Assembly: GCF_038003045.1 (NCBI RefSeq)
Contig: NZ_JBBOOK010000002.1
Coordinates: forward strand, 620,001-684,000
DNA: 64,000 nucleotides
Origin: Sporosarcina sp. FSL W7-1349
GTDB lineage: Bacteria > Bacillota > Bacilli > Bacillales_A > Planococcaceae
Direction: 5' to 3'
Shown here: positions 35,776 through 43,925 of the stretch, in pieces
Position numbering within the stretch: the stretch's first letter is position 1
Layout: the number at the start of each line of letters is the position of its first letter
Position numbers and translations under genes: made by a program
Notes under the pieces: model-generated
What the model was told of the DNA's origin: nothing
The model's database searches: none
What the model saw: only the letters and a program-made list of their open reading frames with translations

Positions 35776-36060
35776 TTATTTTTTGTTTTTCAGCTCTAAA
35801 AGTATAGGAGTTATATTTAATAAAATCGATATAATCGTCAAAACCCATAACACTGTTTCCATCGAGGGCACTACATCTAATAAAGCAGACCAATCTTCCA
35901 CTTTTACCCAATCAGACACCATACTGTATTCTGCAACAAGTGTTAGTGCTGTAAATGATAATCCCATTGCCATTGCCAATTTATAATCTTTGCCAGTTCC
36001 ATACATGTAAAGATTAATAAAAGTCGCTATTATTGCGACAAGTCCTAGTATTAACCACAT
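35776..36060 (-). CDS. Small membrane protein of unknown function, 94 aa
   Basis: A 94-residue protein with three hydrophobic segments (about 2-18, 28-47 and 68-88) and a short charged tail LKNKK. GGAGATATAATT precedes the ATG at 36060; an in-frame ATG six codons earlier overlaps this site. The surrounding DNA is AT-rich compared with the flanking genes. I do not recognise a family. Confidence 0.6.
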   Translation of the reverse strand: MWLILGLVAIIATFINLYMYGTGKDYKLAMAMGLSFTALTLVAEYSMVSDWVKVEDWSALLDVVPSMETVLWVLTIISILLNITPILLELKNKK

Positions 36061-36260
36061 AATTATATCTCCATTCATACTAAAAATTCTTATTAATTAA
36101 GACGGAACGAGATAGTAAATAGTTTCATAATTGCAACAAAACGGTTCGTTTGTTGAATAACAATTACTCCCAAACTCTTTTAACTTGTTTTAGCATAGAG
36201 TTCCTAAAATCCTTCGAAAATCTTTATTCCCCTTAAAACTTGCAACATAATTGGTTATAC

Positions 36261-36356
36261 AATTCGCAATCGCTTTAGCATAGCGATTAACAACATCACA
36301 TAAATTTATGTGGTGTTGTTAATGTGGATGCGAATTTGAGTGCAGTTTATCGCACT
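36261..36356. other. Highly structured gene-free element (nested inverted repeats)
   Basis: A 38-base palindrome at 36286-36323 has 18 of 19 pairs matching. An outer pair, AATTCGCA (36261-36268) and TGCGAATT (36329-36336), encloses it together with a small hairpin CGCT-ttagcat-AGCG (36271-36285). A further AGTGC/GCACT hairpin lies at 36339-36356. RNA from it could fold as a junction with several arms. It could also be the end of a decayed mobile element. Confidence 0.6.
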
Positions 36357-36390
36357 AAACCCTTCAAAACATTGGTATATCAATAAAATA

Positions 36391-36423
36391 GGGGACACCA
36401 ATTCGTATGTGAATTGTGTCCCC
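36391..36423. terminator. Long perfect hairpin, probable terminator of the SDR gene
   Basis: GGGGACACCAATTC and GAATTGTGTCCCC pair around GTATGT. On the minus strand it is followed by CTATTTTATT, so it may end the SDR transcript 75 bases downstream of its stop. Similar GGGGACAC hairpins are also found at element ends. Confidence 0.55.
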
Positions 36424-36497
36424 GATTAGCTTGTTCCTTAATGTTTTCTCTCCGTGAACCGAACCTGTTATCCCCCAGGATAGGCCTTCTCTTCCTA

Positions 36498-37238
36498 CTA
36501 TTTCAGCATGCCGCCGTCCACTTCCAAGACGGTTCCGTTTACAAAGTCCGACTCATTCGAAGCCAGAAATAGATACGCATTTGCGATGTCTTCCGGTCTT
36601 CCCAGCCGAGGGAACGGGGTGAGCGCCCGGACTTGATTCAACACCTTTTCGGGAATGGTGTCGATCATTCCGGTTTCAATGAAACCCGGTGCGACGGCAT
36701 TGACATTGAGCCCCTTCGGCCCGAACTCCTTTGCCCACGTCCGGGTCATCCCGATGATTCCCGCCTTGGAGGCGGCATAATTCGTTTGCCCGACATTCCC
36801 GCCGGTGCCCGAAATCGAGGATGTATTGATGATCTTGCCCTTTCCTTGAGCGATCATGGAAGGCAAGAATGCTTGCGTGCAATTGAAAATGCCGGTCAAA
36901 TTCACATCAAGTACCTGTTTGAATGCTTCTGGAGTTAATTTCACCAACATGGCATCTTTTGTGATTCCCGCATTGTTCACGAGAATATCCACTTTCCCGA
37001 ACGTCTCTAGCACCTGCTTCGCCACTTGCTTGACATTGTCGTAATCGGCAACGTCTACCTGGAAAAAAGATGCCTCGACGCCATCCTTTAGCAGTTGCTC
37101 CACTTTGCTGCGGCCGATTTCTTCATTAAAATCAAGTACCGCGACACGGGCCCCTTCTTTTCCGAATAACGTAGCGGCGGCTCCGCCAATTCCCCTGGCA
37201 CCGCCTGTAATGACGGCTACTTTGTCTTGTAAGCGCAA
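36498..37238 (-). CDS. Short-chain dehydrogenase, FabG/PhaB-like 3-oxoacyl reductase
   Basis: A 246-residue SDR. NAD(P) binding is shown by TGGARGIGGAAA near residue 10, NNAG near 88 and catalytic Ser-Tyr-Lys by SSISG, then YAASKAG near 150. The C-terminal NGTVLEVDGGML is typical of FabG and acetoacetyl-CoA reductase. The start is a TTG at 37238, seven bases after AAAGGGG. No fatty-acid or PHB genes adjoin, so the true substrate is open. Confidence 0.87.
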   Translation of the reverse strand: MRLQDKVAVITGGARGIGGAAATLFGKEGARVAVLDFNEEIGRSKVEQLLKDGVEASFFQVDVADYDNVKQVAKQVLETFGKVDILVNNAGITKDAMLVKLTPEAFKQVLDVNLTGIFNCTQAFLPSMIAQGKGKIINTSSISGTGGNVGQTNYAASKAGIIGMTRTWAKEFGPKGLNVNAVAPGFIETGMIDTIPEKVLNQVRALTPFPRLGRPEDIANAYLFLASNESDFVNGTVLEVDGGMLK

Positions 37239-37339
37239 TCCGCATCCCCTTTCTCTCACTCCAAATGTGAGCTACCTCGCTCTATCATAGTACCCGACCT
37301 GTGAAGCCGGATGGGCGACGGCCTCTTTCCATTGGAATA

Positions 37340-37372
37340 AAATACCGGGCACCTTTGTACAAGATACCCGGT
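37340..37372 (-). terminator. Terminator of ytxJ
   Basis: Read leftward, ACCGGGTA pairs with TGCCCGGT around a GTAC-centred inner stem and TATTTTATT follows, six bases after the ytxJ stop. Confidence 0.78.
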
Positions 37373-37377
37373 TTCAC

Positions 37378-37704
37378 TTAACAATATTCTTGAATCGCTT
37401 GCTGGATTTTCGGTTCACTGATGTCATGATGCGATGCATTCCAAATCGCCTCACCGTCTTTCAATAGGAATAATTGAGGTGATTCATGCCGGATGCCAAG
37501 CTCATCCTCCATCTCATTGGACAAGGACCTGCTCTGCTGCACGACCAAGTATTGCTTCGGCACGTCCGTCTCCACATTTCGGAAGGCTCCGAAAGCGGAG
37601 GCGCTGATCGGGCAGGTCGAGCTATGTTTCATGACAAACTGCGGCGCTTCATTCGACTTCTCTAACGCTTCTTTCCATTCTCGGCTTGTCTGTATCTCTT
37701 TCAT
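37378..37704 (-). CDS. ytxJ: Bacilliredoxin BrxC (YtxJ)
   Basis: A 108-residue thioredoxin-fold protein with the monothiol motif TCPIS (Cys31). YtxJ/BrxC removes bacillithiol from mixed disulfides, so the host probably makes bacillithiol. Length and motif match the family. GGAGTGGATGGTAA-like bases precede the ATG. It is a single-gene unit with its own terminator. Confidence 0.9.
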   Translation of the reverse strand: MKEIQTSREWKEALEKSNEAPQFVMKHSSTCPISASAFGAFRNVETDVPKQYLVVQQSRSLSNEMEDELGIRHESPQLFLLKDGEAIWNASHHDISEPKIQQAIQEYC

Positions 37705-37919
37705 TTACCATCCACTCCTTTTTACTTTCATCATACATTTCCCGGCTCTGAACATGGTAAACTTCAGCTCAGCTCTTTTCTATGTGCGAAGAGCAACAGC
37801 CCTACCGAGGGGAAAGCAGCTAGCATCAATTCATCCACCTTTTTCGAATGGCAAGGGCTCGCTTGATGTCATTTCCGCGTAACGGTACAATATGGGACAG
37901 AGGAAAGGAAGGGTTTTCA

Positions 37920-38591
37920 TTGCGTACATCTGATTCGCGCCATGTATGGGCGTTGCTTTCATGCATTCCGCTCCTTGGACTGTTTGCTTACCTGGCAATG
38001 GCCATCAGCCGAAATACGATCGGCTCTTTCGACAGCCCGATCATAGCCCTCATCCAAGGAGTGGAAGAACCGTGGCTGACGAAATGGGCCAACTTCTTGG
38101 CCACCATCGGATCTGGTTCCGTAGTCGTTTCTCTTGCCATCCTCCTCGCGATTGCCCTCTTTTTCGGGAACCGCCGGGAGCAAGCCCTTTTCGTGTTGGT
38201 CGTCGTTATTGGAAGCGGAGCTTTGAATCAAATCTTGAAAATCATCTTCCAGAGGGAGCGCCCGACTCTGCACCGCCTTGCGGAAATCGGAGGCTACAGC
38301 TTCCCGAGCGGACATGCCATGTTGGCGGTCAGCTTATACGGCGTCTTGGCATACCTGTCATGGAAAGCTATCAAAAAGTCGAGCGGACGCATCTTTGTCC
38401 TGTTCCTTGCCGGCGTCATGATGGTATCCATCGGGGCGAGCCGCATTTATCTCGGAGTCCATTATCCAAGTGATGTGGTAGCCGGAATGAGCATCAGCGC
38501 CACCTGGTTCATCATCTCGTCCGTTTTTTATGGAGCGTACGAACGAAAAAGGATAAAAGTCGGACAACAGGAGGCCGAAGATCCGTCATGA
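37920..38591 (+). CDS. PAP2-family membrane phosphatase
   Basis: A 223-residue protein with about six membrane segments and the three PAP2 signatures: KIIFQRERP near residue 106, YSFPSGHAML near 125 and SRIYLGVHYPSDV near 175. Members dephosphorylate undecaprenyl pyrophosphate or phosphatidic acid derivatives on the outer face of the membrane. The start is probably a TTG at 37920 after AGGAAAGGAAGGG; an ATG 24 codons upstream has no such site. Its stop overlaps the next gene (ATGA). Confidence 0.88.
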   Translation: MRTSDSRHVWALLSCIPLLGLFAYLAMAISRNTIGSFDSPIIALIQGVEEPWLTKWANFLATIGSGSVVVSLAILLAIALFFGNRREQALFVLVVVIGSGALNQILKIIFQRERPTLHRLAEIGGYSFPSGHAMLAVSLYGVLAYLSWKAIKKSSGRIFVLFLAGVMMVSIGASRIYLGVHYPSDVVAGMSISATWFIISSVFYGAYERKRIKVGQQEAEDPS

Positions 38592-38917
38592 GCCCATTTA
38601 CTGAACGTGTTATCCAAATCATCCGGGACATTCCAGCAGGCTATGTCATGACATACGGACAAGTGGCAGCCTCCGCCGGAAATCGCCGGGGGGCCCGTCA
38701 AGTAGCGCGCATCCTGCATTCAATGAGCGCCAAGTATGACTTGCCATGGCATCGGATCATCAATACGCAAGGTGGGATTTCATTTCCCCCGGATGCCGAG
38801 GCAAAAGGGACCCGTCAGCAGGATTTGCTGGAGACGGAAGGAATCCGCTTTACGCCGGATGGGAAAGTGGATCTGGCGGTGTACCGCTGGTTTCCACCTG
38901 ACACGGAAGAATTTTAA
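38588..38917 (+). CDS. atl: Alkyltransferase-like protein (Atl)
   Basis: A 109-residue MGMT-domain protein. The methyl-acceptor motif PCHR is PWHR here (Trp54), so it cannot take the alkyl group itself. Atl proteins bind O6-alkylguanine, flip it out and hand the site to nucleotide excision repair. The helix-turn-helix TYGQVAASAGNRRGARQV near residues 22-39 and the arginine finger region are present. It overlaps the PAP2 gene by four bases, so the two are coupled. Confidence 0.9.
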   Translation: MSPFTERVIQIIRDIPAGYVMTYGQVAASAGNRRGARQVARILHSMSAKYDLPWHRIINTQGGISFPPDAEAKGTRQQDLLETEGIRFTPDGKVDLAVYRWFPPDTEEF

Positions 38918-38935
38918 AAGAAAGGGAAGAAAAAT

Positions 38936-39322
38936 ATGTGGAAAGAATTTAAGGAATTTGCCTTCAAAGGCAACGTCTTCGATCTGGCGATTGCTGTTGT
39001 AATCGGAGCAGCTTTCAGTAAAATCGTGACCTCCCTCGTGGAAAACATCATCACGCCTATCATCGGTGCGGTGACCGGGAAGATCGACGTTTCCAAACTT
39101 CATCAGGAAATCGGGGGAGTTAACATTACATACGGATTGTTCCTTCAATCGATCATCGATTTTCTTCTGGTCGCCTTTTCGATTTTCTTCGTCATCCGCC
39201 TCCTGCTGAAATTTAAGCGGAAAGAGGAAGTCAAAGAAGAAGAAGAAGAAGTGGTAGTGGATAAGACGGAAGTCCTCCTTGAGGAAATCCGTGATCTATT
39301 AAAAGAAGAACGGCGCGCATGA
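38936..39322 (+). CDS. mscL: Large-conductance mechanosensitive channel MscL
   Basis: A 128-residue protein with the MscL start [35 protein letters not shown] amphipathic helix and first membrane helix (residues 1-45; written here by pattern), a periplasmic loop and a second helix at about 70-95, then an acidic cytoplasmic helix ([19 protein letters not shown]). It opens under strong membrane tension and protects against osmotic downshift. AAAGGGAAG precedes the ATG. Confidence 0.95.
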   Translation: MWKEFKEFAFKGNVFDLAIAVVIGAAFSKIVTSLVENIITPIIGAVTGKIDVSKLHQEIGGVNITYGLFLQSIIDFLLVAFSIFFVIRLLLKFKRKEEVKEEEEEVVVDKTEVLLEEIRDLLKEERRA

Positions 39323-39324
39323 CA

Positions 39325-39531
39325 AAGGGGCTGTACGAAAAGTCCAGGCACAGAGTTGGATACTAGCAAAAAGCAAGGGCGCCGGGAGACTCCTGCGGGA
39401 AAGCCGGCCGACGAGACCCCGCACGGCTGTAAGCCGGAGGAGGCTCGTCGGCTGGCCCGCGGAAAGCGACCAGAGCCCTTGCTTTTTGCGTGTTTAACCG
39501 GAAAATCCACTTTCTAGACAGCCCCTTTTTG
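39325..39531. repeat. Palindromic Bacillales-type repeat element within a terminator stem
   Basis: The outer arms GGGGCTGT (39328-39335) and ACAGCCCC (39518-39525) with A and T tracts make a terminator-like stem. Inside, GCAAAAAGCAAGGGC (39366-39380) and GCCCTTGCTTTTTGC (39475-39489) are perfect inverted repeats around a GC-rich core GGGAGACTCCTGCGGGAAAG ... GGAGGAGGCTCGTCGGC ... CCCGCGGAAAGCG. The GGGAGACTCCTGCGGG / CCCGCGGAAAGCG pair recurs in intergenic repeats of many Bacillales genomes, from memory. It separates mscL from the converging DUF2207 gene. Confidence 0.82.
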
Positions 39532-39532
39532 T

Positions 39533-41449
39533 TCAATCCGCTCCTGCGCCGCCTCCTCCGCCATCTCCACCTCCGCCTCCACTGTAACTGCCGCCGCCAT
39601 AGTCGGATGTACCGCCACTGGACCCGCCACCCGTCGGGATATTCATCGAGTCCCAAGTGGAACGGATGAACTGCATCGGGTCTTCTTCCAAAGCGAACAA
39701 AGTGGCCATAGGAACGGCGGGTAAGACGGACGCATTGAGCTTCGGAAGTGTCCTCTTCTCTTTATTCAATAAATACGCACGTGCCAGCCAGCGATTCTGG
39801 TCCTCTTCCGAAAGATGGGATGGTAATCCTTTGGATAGGCTCGCTTGGAATTTTCGGATGCTAATTTTTGCATGCAGGCCACTCTTTGAAACAATGAGGG
39901 AATCGGAAAGGCTGCCAATAAAAATCGCCCCTGACAAGAGAAGGAATAAGGTCGCATTTTGCAGATCGCTCGGTGCCCATTCCCGCGAGAGGAAAAACAA
40001 CACACCAAAATAAAAAATCGGAACAAGACGATTTTTTCTAAATCCAGCAAGGGCCATAGCTAAGAGAATGGCCGGAAGCACAAAGTTCCAGGTGCTTGGA
40101 TTGTTCACATAAAAAGCCGATGACATCAGTATTGCGGTAAGGATAAATGTAATCCAACCAAGAACAGTCGGGAGTTTATTGGACAACGTACCCGCCTCTT
40201 CAAGAAGGGTCCGGACTTCCTCGTGCCAAATACGATGATTTTTATCAAAGGTATAATAGCGACGCAAATACATCATTTTCCGCTCTTTCTCCCCTTTTGC
40301 CTGCCCTGCGATATCTTGCAAATGGAACGTCCTATTTTTCAAACCGCTTTTAAATAACCAAGCTACCAAGGTCTTCTCATGAGGCAGCAATGGTTGCGTA
40401 CTCGGCACCAATTGGAAGGCAAGGGTTTTTTCCGGGGCGGAAGGATGTCTCTTAAACCGTTCTGCGGATGGTTCCGTCATGATTTTCACATGGCCTTTTT
40501 CCGCCAAAGAGAGCAGTCCCGCCAAGAAATTCCTCGATTGATAGGCACCATTCCGATCGATATATGCTAGATAGACGGGATCGGTTTGAAGAACGAAATC
40601 GATGCTGCCGAACGGCACGACCCGGCGCTGGCGCATGAATAAGAACAAAGCAGCGAGGAGGGCGAAGAAAATGGCTCCTCCTTTGACCATCATTTTAATC
40701 GTCGGGGTACGGGCCAACCTCTTCTGATAGGCCTCCCAGTTCTGCGTTTCCTCGGCAACGACCTTTTCAAAGGACTGCGATTCTGCTGACTTTTGCTGCT
40801 CCGTCATAATGCTTGAAGGAAATAGAACCCGCGTCGCCGTTAAGGTTCGGGCCTCGGACGCTGGCGTTTCAAAGATGATGCCATCCTCATACAGATGGCT
40901 CACTCCTCCGTTTCGATCGTACATAAACCCATGGATGTTGGATTCGCCTACAGCACCGGGCAGAACGTACGCAATGCTAATATTTTGAATATCTTCATCA
41001 TGATTCGAGCCCTCTTCGAAAAAAGTGAGATTGAGATCACTATATGTATCGGTGGATTGCACCGCATTTCGCAAATAATAGATGTAGAGGACAGAAATCG
41101 TTTGATCCTTCGCTTGGACGGCCGTCGTCCGGGTCAAGCCCTCTTGCGTCACGGCAGCCGGCGTCAACATCTCATTCGTCACCTCGCCGACAACAGCATC
41201 GTTGCGATCAAGCAAATAAGCTTCGAACGTATCGACTTGCGAATTATGCCTCTGCGGGAAGGATCGATGCAGCTGCGTGAACTCGCCGTCGAACGTATAC
41301 GTGAAGATTTCATTGACGACCATATCCCCGTTCGGCTGAAGCCATCCTTTAATCTGCACCTGATCAATCGTATAAGACTTCGCCTCCACGAGAGGAGCCG
41401 GCAGCATGAAAAACAGGATTGCCAGAAGAACCCCTACCACGTTTCTCAT
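39533..41449 (-). CDS. DUF2207 membrane protein
   Basis: A 638-residue protein with a signal peptide (residues 1-23), a large extracytoplasmic beta-rich DUF2207 domain (about 25-240), a membrane segment near 256-278, a cytoplasmic part, a cluster of three hydrophobic segments (about 435-520) and a glycine-rich tail (GGGSSGG ... GGGGGAGAD). This order is standard for DUF2207 proteins, which are of unknown function in the envelope. The ATG at 41449 follows GGGGTG; the open frame extends upstream to 41584 but lacks a start site. Confidence 0.85.
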   Translation of the reverse strand: MRNVVGVLLAILFFMLPAPLVEAKSYTIDQVQIKGWLQPNGDMVVNEIFTYTFDGEFTQLHRSFPQRHNSQVDTFEAYLLDRNDAVVGEVTNEMLTPAAVTQEGLTRTTAVQAKDQTISVLYIYYLRNAVQSTDTYSDLNLTFFEEGSNHDEDIQNISIAYVLPGAVGESNIHGFMYDRNGGVSHLYEDGIIFETPASEARTLTATRVLFPSSIMTEQQKSAESQSFEKVVAEETQNWEAYQKRLARTPTIKMMVKGGAIFFALLAALFLFMRQRRVVPFGSIDFVLQTDPVYLAYIDRNGAYQSRNFLAGLLSLAEKGHVKIMTEPSAERFKRHPSAPEKTLAFQLVPSTQPLLPHEKTLVAWLFKSGLKNRTFHLQDIAGQAKGEKERKMMYLRRYYTFDKNHRIWHEEVRTLLEEAGTLSNKLPTVLGWITFILTAILMSSAFYVNNPSTWNFVLPAILLAMALAGFRKNRLVPIFYFGVLFFLSREWAPSDLQNATLFLLLSGAIFIGSLSDSLIVSKSGLHAKISIRKFQASLSKGLPSHLSEEDQNRWLARAYLLNKEKRTLPKLNASVLPAVPMATLFALEEDPMQFIRSTWDSMNIPTGGGSSGGTSDYGGGSYSGGGGGDGGGGGAGAD

Positions 41450-41577
41450 CCGAACACCCCCATTTCTGTTGCTACGTATACGGCTGGAGCCAGCGGACGG
41501 TTTCATGGCAAGCGGAAATAGAGCGGAAAGACAGGGGTGTGTGGTGAAATGGTCATGGGATGGCCGAAATGGTTTTG

Positions 41578-42058
41578 CTTGCACCCAGAAGATGGTTCAT
41601 TGCACTCCCAGCAGGATTCGTTGCACTCAACCAGGGATTCCTTGCACTCGGATGGCAGTTTCGTGCACTCAGTGGAGCGTTCCTTGCAGGGCGATTTTAC
41701 GCTAGGCAGACGGTTTTATTGCACTCCCAACGCCTTTGCTTGCACTCAACCAGGGATTCCTTGCACTCGGATGGCAGTTTCGTGCACTCAGTGGAGCGTT
41801 CCTTGCAGGACACTTGATTTTACGCTAGGCAGACGGTTTTATTGCACTCCCAACACCTTTGCTTGCACTCAACCAGGGATTCCTTGCATTCGGATGGCAG
41901 GTTCGTGCACTCAGTGGAGCGTTCCTTGCAGGGCGTTAGATTTTACGCTAGGCAGACGGTTTTATTGCACTCCCAACGCCTTTGCTTGCACTCAACCAGG
42001 GATTCCTTGCACTCGGATGGCAGGTTCGTGCACTCAGTGGAGCGTTCCTTGCGAATCA
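41578..42058. repeat. Tandem array: 20-21-bp subunits in 123-bp higher-order units
   Basis: A TTGCACTC core (TTGCACTCCC, TTGCACTCAACC, TTGCACTCGGATGG, GTGCACTCAGTGG, CTTGCAGGG) recurs every 20-21 bp. Six subunits form a higher-order unit starting ATTTTACGCTAGGCAGACGG at 41694, 41817 and 41940, exactly 123 bp apart, with a partial unit before. Neighbouring units are nearly identical, so the duplication is recent. The right end runs into the last codons of the NERD gene. Confidence 0.94.
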
Positions 42059-43020
42059 GGGCTTTTCTCATAATCCTCTTTCATCAGATTTAAGGGAAAA
42101 CGATAAAATCTCCCCCTGCTCATCCCTTCTGGTTCAAGAGGCAACTCGCCGAGCAATCGGGCAGCAGTATAGTTCGCTGATACATGGAGAAATTCCCGAC
42201 ACTCCCGATTTGTCATAGTTTCACTTACCAGCATGAACCAATCCTGGATAGTCCGCTGATGCGCTCGTTTACTAACATGGTGACAACCCGGACAAATCCA
42301 GCCACGGAATATTTTATCCATGCCAAGCATCCCGCAATTCTCGCATTGAACACCACTTTTTATATCAAGTGGACTTATATTCATCGTGTTACATAGTGGA
42401 AATGGATTGAAATCCTGGTGTGCACTCGATAGTTCATGTACTATCACTGATAAGGTTTTACTATCTAAGATGGGGGGCTTTTGCTCTCGTTTTCGGAGAA
42501 CATTTGGAAGCTCATATGGGAAAAGCATGGTCAAACGAGGCCGGGAATTCTCGATCAACTGCCTGGATTGAGTGAAGACGACAGCGCCTGTAATCGGAAC
42601 AGAAAGATTTCTGGAATGAAACCAATCTTCCAATAGAAAACAATTCCGCTCCAGCTGGACGGAGGGGCACTCGAAAGCATCCGTTTGACCGTTATCCAGG
42701 ACACGGACCATTTGATTCCACTCATTTGGAAAATGAATACGGCCCGCAATATTTTTAATTTCCAAGATGTAAACACCTTGAGGAGAAAGAAACAGCGTGT
42801 CCAGTTGAAATTTTCCGGTTGAAGTTAAATTCAAGTCGTGGAATATATAATGCTCGAAACCAAATTGATACTTCAAAAAGATTTGATCCACGATACCAGC
42901 TTGAGCAATCCGGATCCGCTCTTTAAGCTTCTCTGCAAATGGGTGGGTGGGTAAAATCCTCTCCTGCATAGCATGCATTCCGATTAAATTGTATGGAACA
43001 GACCTTTTTTTGACTATCAA
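42034..43020 (-). CDS. NERD-domain protein with a C-terminal zinc ribbon
   Basis: A 328-residue protein with a nuclease-related NERD domain at about residues 30-150 (FEHYIFHDLNL, FQLDTLFLSPQGVYILEIKN, where the Asp and ExK are the putative catalytic residues). A zinc ribbon follows near 230-255 (CENC, then CPGC). NERD proteins are suspected DNA-processing factors. A TTG at 43020 is chosen because GAGGAGGTG lies 11 bases before it; an ATG at 43113 in the same frame is possible. The last codons (SQGTLH and the stop) come from the adjoining repeat array. Confidence 0.78.
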   Translation of the reverse strand: MIVKKRSVPYNLIGMHAMQERILPTHPFAEKLKERIRIAQAGIVDQIFLKYQFGFEHYIFHDLNLTSTGKFQLDTLFLSPQGVYILEIKNIAGRIHFPNEWNQMVRVLDNGQTDAFECPSVQLERNCFLLEDWFHSRNLSVPITGAVVFTQSRQLIENSRPRLTMLFPYELPNVLRKREQKPPILDSKTLSVIVHELSSAHQDFNPFPLCNTMNISPLDIKSGVQCENCGMLGMDKIFRGWICPGCHHVSKRAHQRTIQDWFMLVSETMTNRECREFLHVSANYTAARLLGELPLEPEGMSRGRFYRFPLNLMKEDYEKSPDSQGTLH

Positions 43021-43252
43021 CTGTCCATTCACCTCCTCTGCTGAGCGTAACACAGACTTCAATTGGAAACCATATGGAAATAGAAAGTTATAATTTGATC
43101 CTATTTTTGTCATCAAATCCCCCTTATTAAGCGGCAAAATACGATTTTGGATAGCTAAACCGTTCTTTAACTCCTTCAAATTCTGATTTTGACTAGTTTT
43201 TATAAAACTTTTTCGTTTACAGATTGCGATTTCTTGTATTCAACTAATAATT

Positions 43253-43660
43253 CCTTGCACTCCACGCCCGGTTCCTTGCACTCACTCACAGGGTGCTTGC
43301 ACTGGAGCAACGGTTCCTTGCGCTCCAATTAGATTTGCTTGCTTTCTCCATTTTGCTTGCACTCCACCCCCGATTCCTTGCACTCACTCACAGGGTGCTT
43401 GCACTGGGGCCACGGCTGCTTGCACTCCAATTAGATTTGCTTGCTTTCTCCATTTTGCTTGCACTCCACGCCCGGTTCCTTGCACTCACTCACAGGGTGC
43501 TTGCACTGGAGCCACGGTTCCTTGCGCTCCAATTAGATTTGCTTGCTTTCCCTATTTTGCTTGCACTCCACGCCCGATTCCTTGCACTCACTCACAGGGT
43601 ACTTGCACTGGAGCCACGATCCTTGCGCCCCACCTGGATTTGCTTGCACTCGCCAGTTCA
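43253..43660. repeat. Tandem array: 20-21-bp subunits in 102-bp higher-order units
   Basis: TTGCACTCCACGCCCG starts units at 43255, 43357, 43459 and 43561, exactly 102 bp apart. Each holds five subunits: TTGCACTCCACGCCC, TTGCACTCACTCACAGGG, TTGCACTGGAGCCACGG, TTGCGCTCCAATTAGATT and TTGCTTTCTCCATTTTG. The core is the same TTGCACTC as in the array at 41578. Units agree closely except for single changes. It lies between the divergent NERD gene and a small membrane protein gene. Confidence 0.94.
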
Positions 43661-43716
43661 CTCGCGACCTCCGCAACCATTCCGCCACAATTCCGCCGCT
43701 CCCCGCCCGTGCAGCA

Positions 43717-43745
43717 TTGCCTCGCCATCGGTTAGGTGATACAAT
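43717..43745 (+). promoter_or_regulatory. Promoter of the 30-aa membrane protein gene
   Basis: TTGCCT (43717-43722) and TACAAT (43740-43745, with an upstream TGA) are 17 bases apart, about 38 bases before the small start codon. Confidence 0.55.
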
Positions 43746-43782
43746 GGAAAGAGGATTCTGTATAAAAGGAGTGACGTTCAGT

Positions 43783-43875
43783 ATGTGGTTCTTATACATC
43801 ATGTATTTCTTGTTCGCATTTATTGGAATCGGCACAATTTTAGGTCTCGTTCGTACATTCAGTTCAAATAATTGA
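43783..43875 (+). CDS. Small membrane protein, 30 aa
   Basis: AAAAGGAGTGACGTTCAGT precedes an ATG at 43783. The product is a single hydrophobic helix (MWFLYIMYFLFAFIGIGTIL at residues 1-20) with a short polar end (TFSSNN). Promoter, RBS and terminator frame it. A longer open frame from 43543 comes from the repeat array. Function unknown. Confidence 0.65.
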   Translation: MWFLYIMYFLFAFIGIGTILGLVRTFSSNN

Positions 43876-43877
43876 GC

Positions 43878-43919
43878 CAACGAAAAAAGCCCCCCACAAT
43901 GGAGGGCTTTTTTCGTTGG
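43878..43919. terminator. Symmetrical bidirectional terminator
   Basis: CCAACGAAAAAAGCCC is mirrored by GGGCTTTTTTCGTTGG around CCCACAATGGA. It ends both the small membrane protein gene and the converging truncated fetB. Confidence 0.9.
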
Positions 43920-43925
43920 AACGGC

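Noticed and set aside
41537..42093. Open frames of 80 to 180 codons in the 41578 array
   Set aside because: Cys/Thr/Pro-rich translations simply repeat the DNA unit. All three frames are open and none has a RBS.
43293..43739. Leucine-rich 148-codon frame in the 43253 array
   Set aside because: It is a translation of the repeat (LALxxRFLAL pattern) in one of several open frames, with no start signal.
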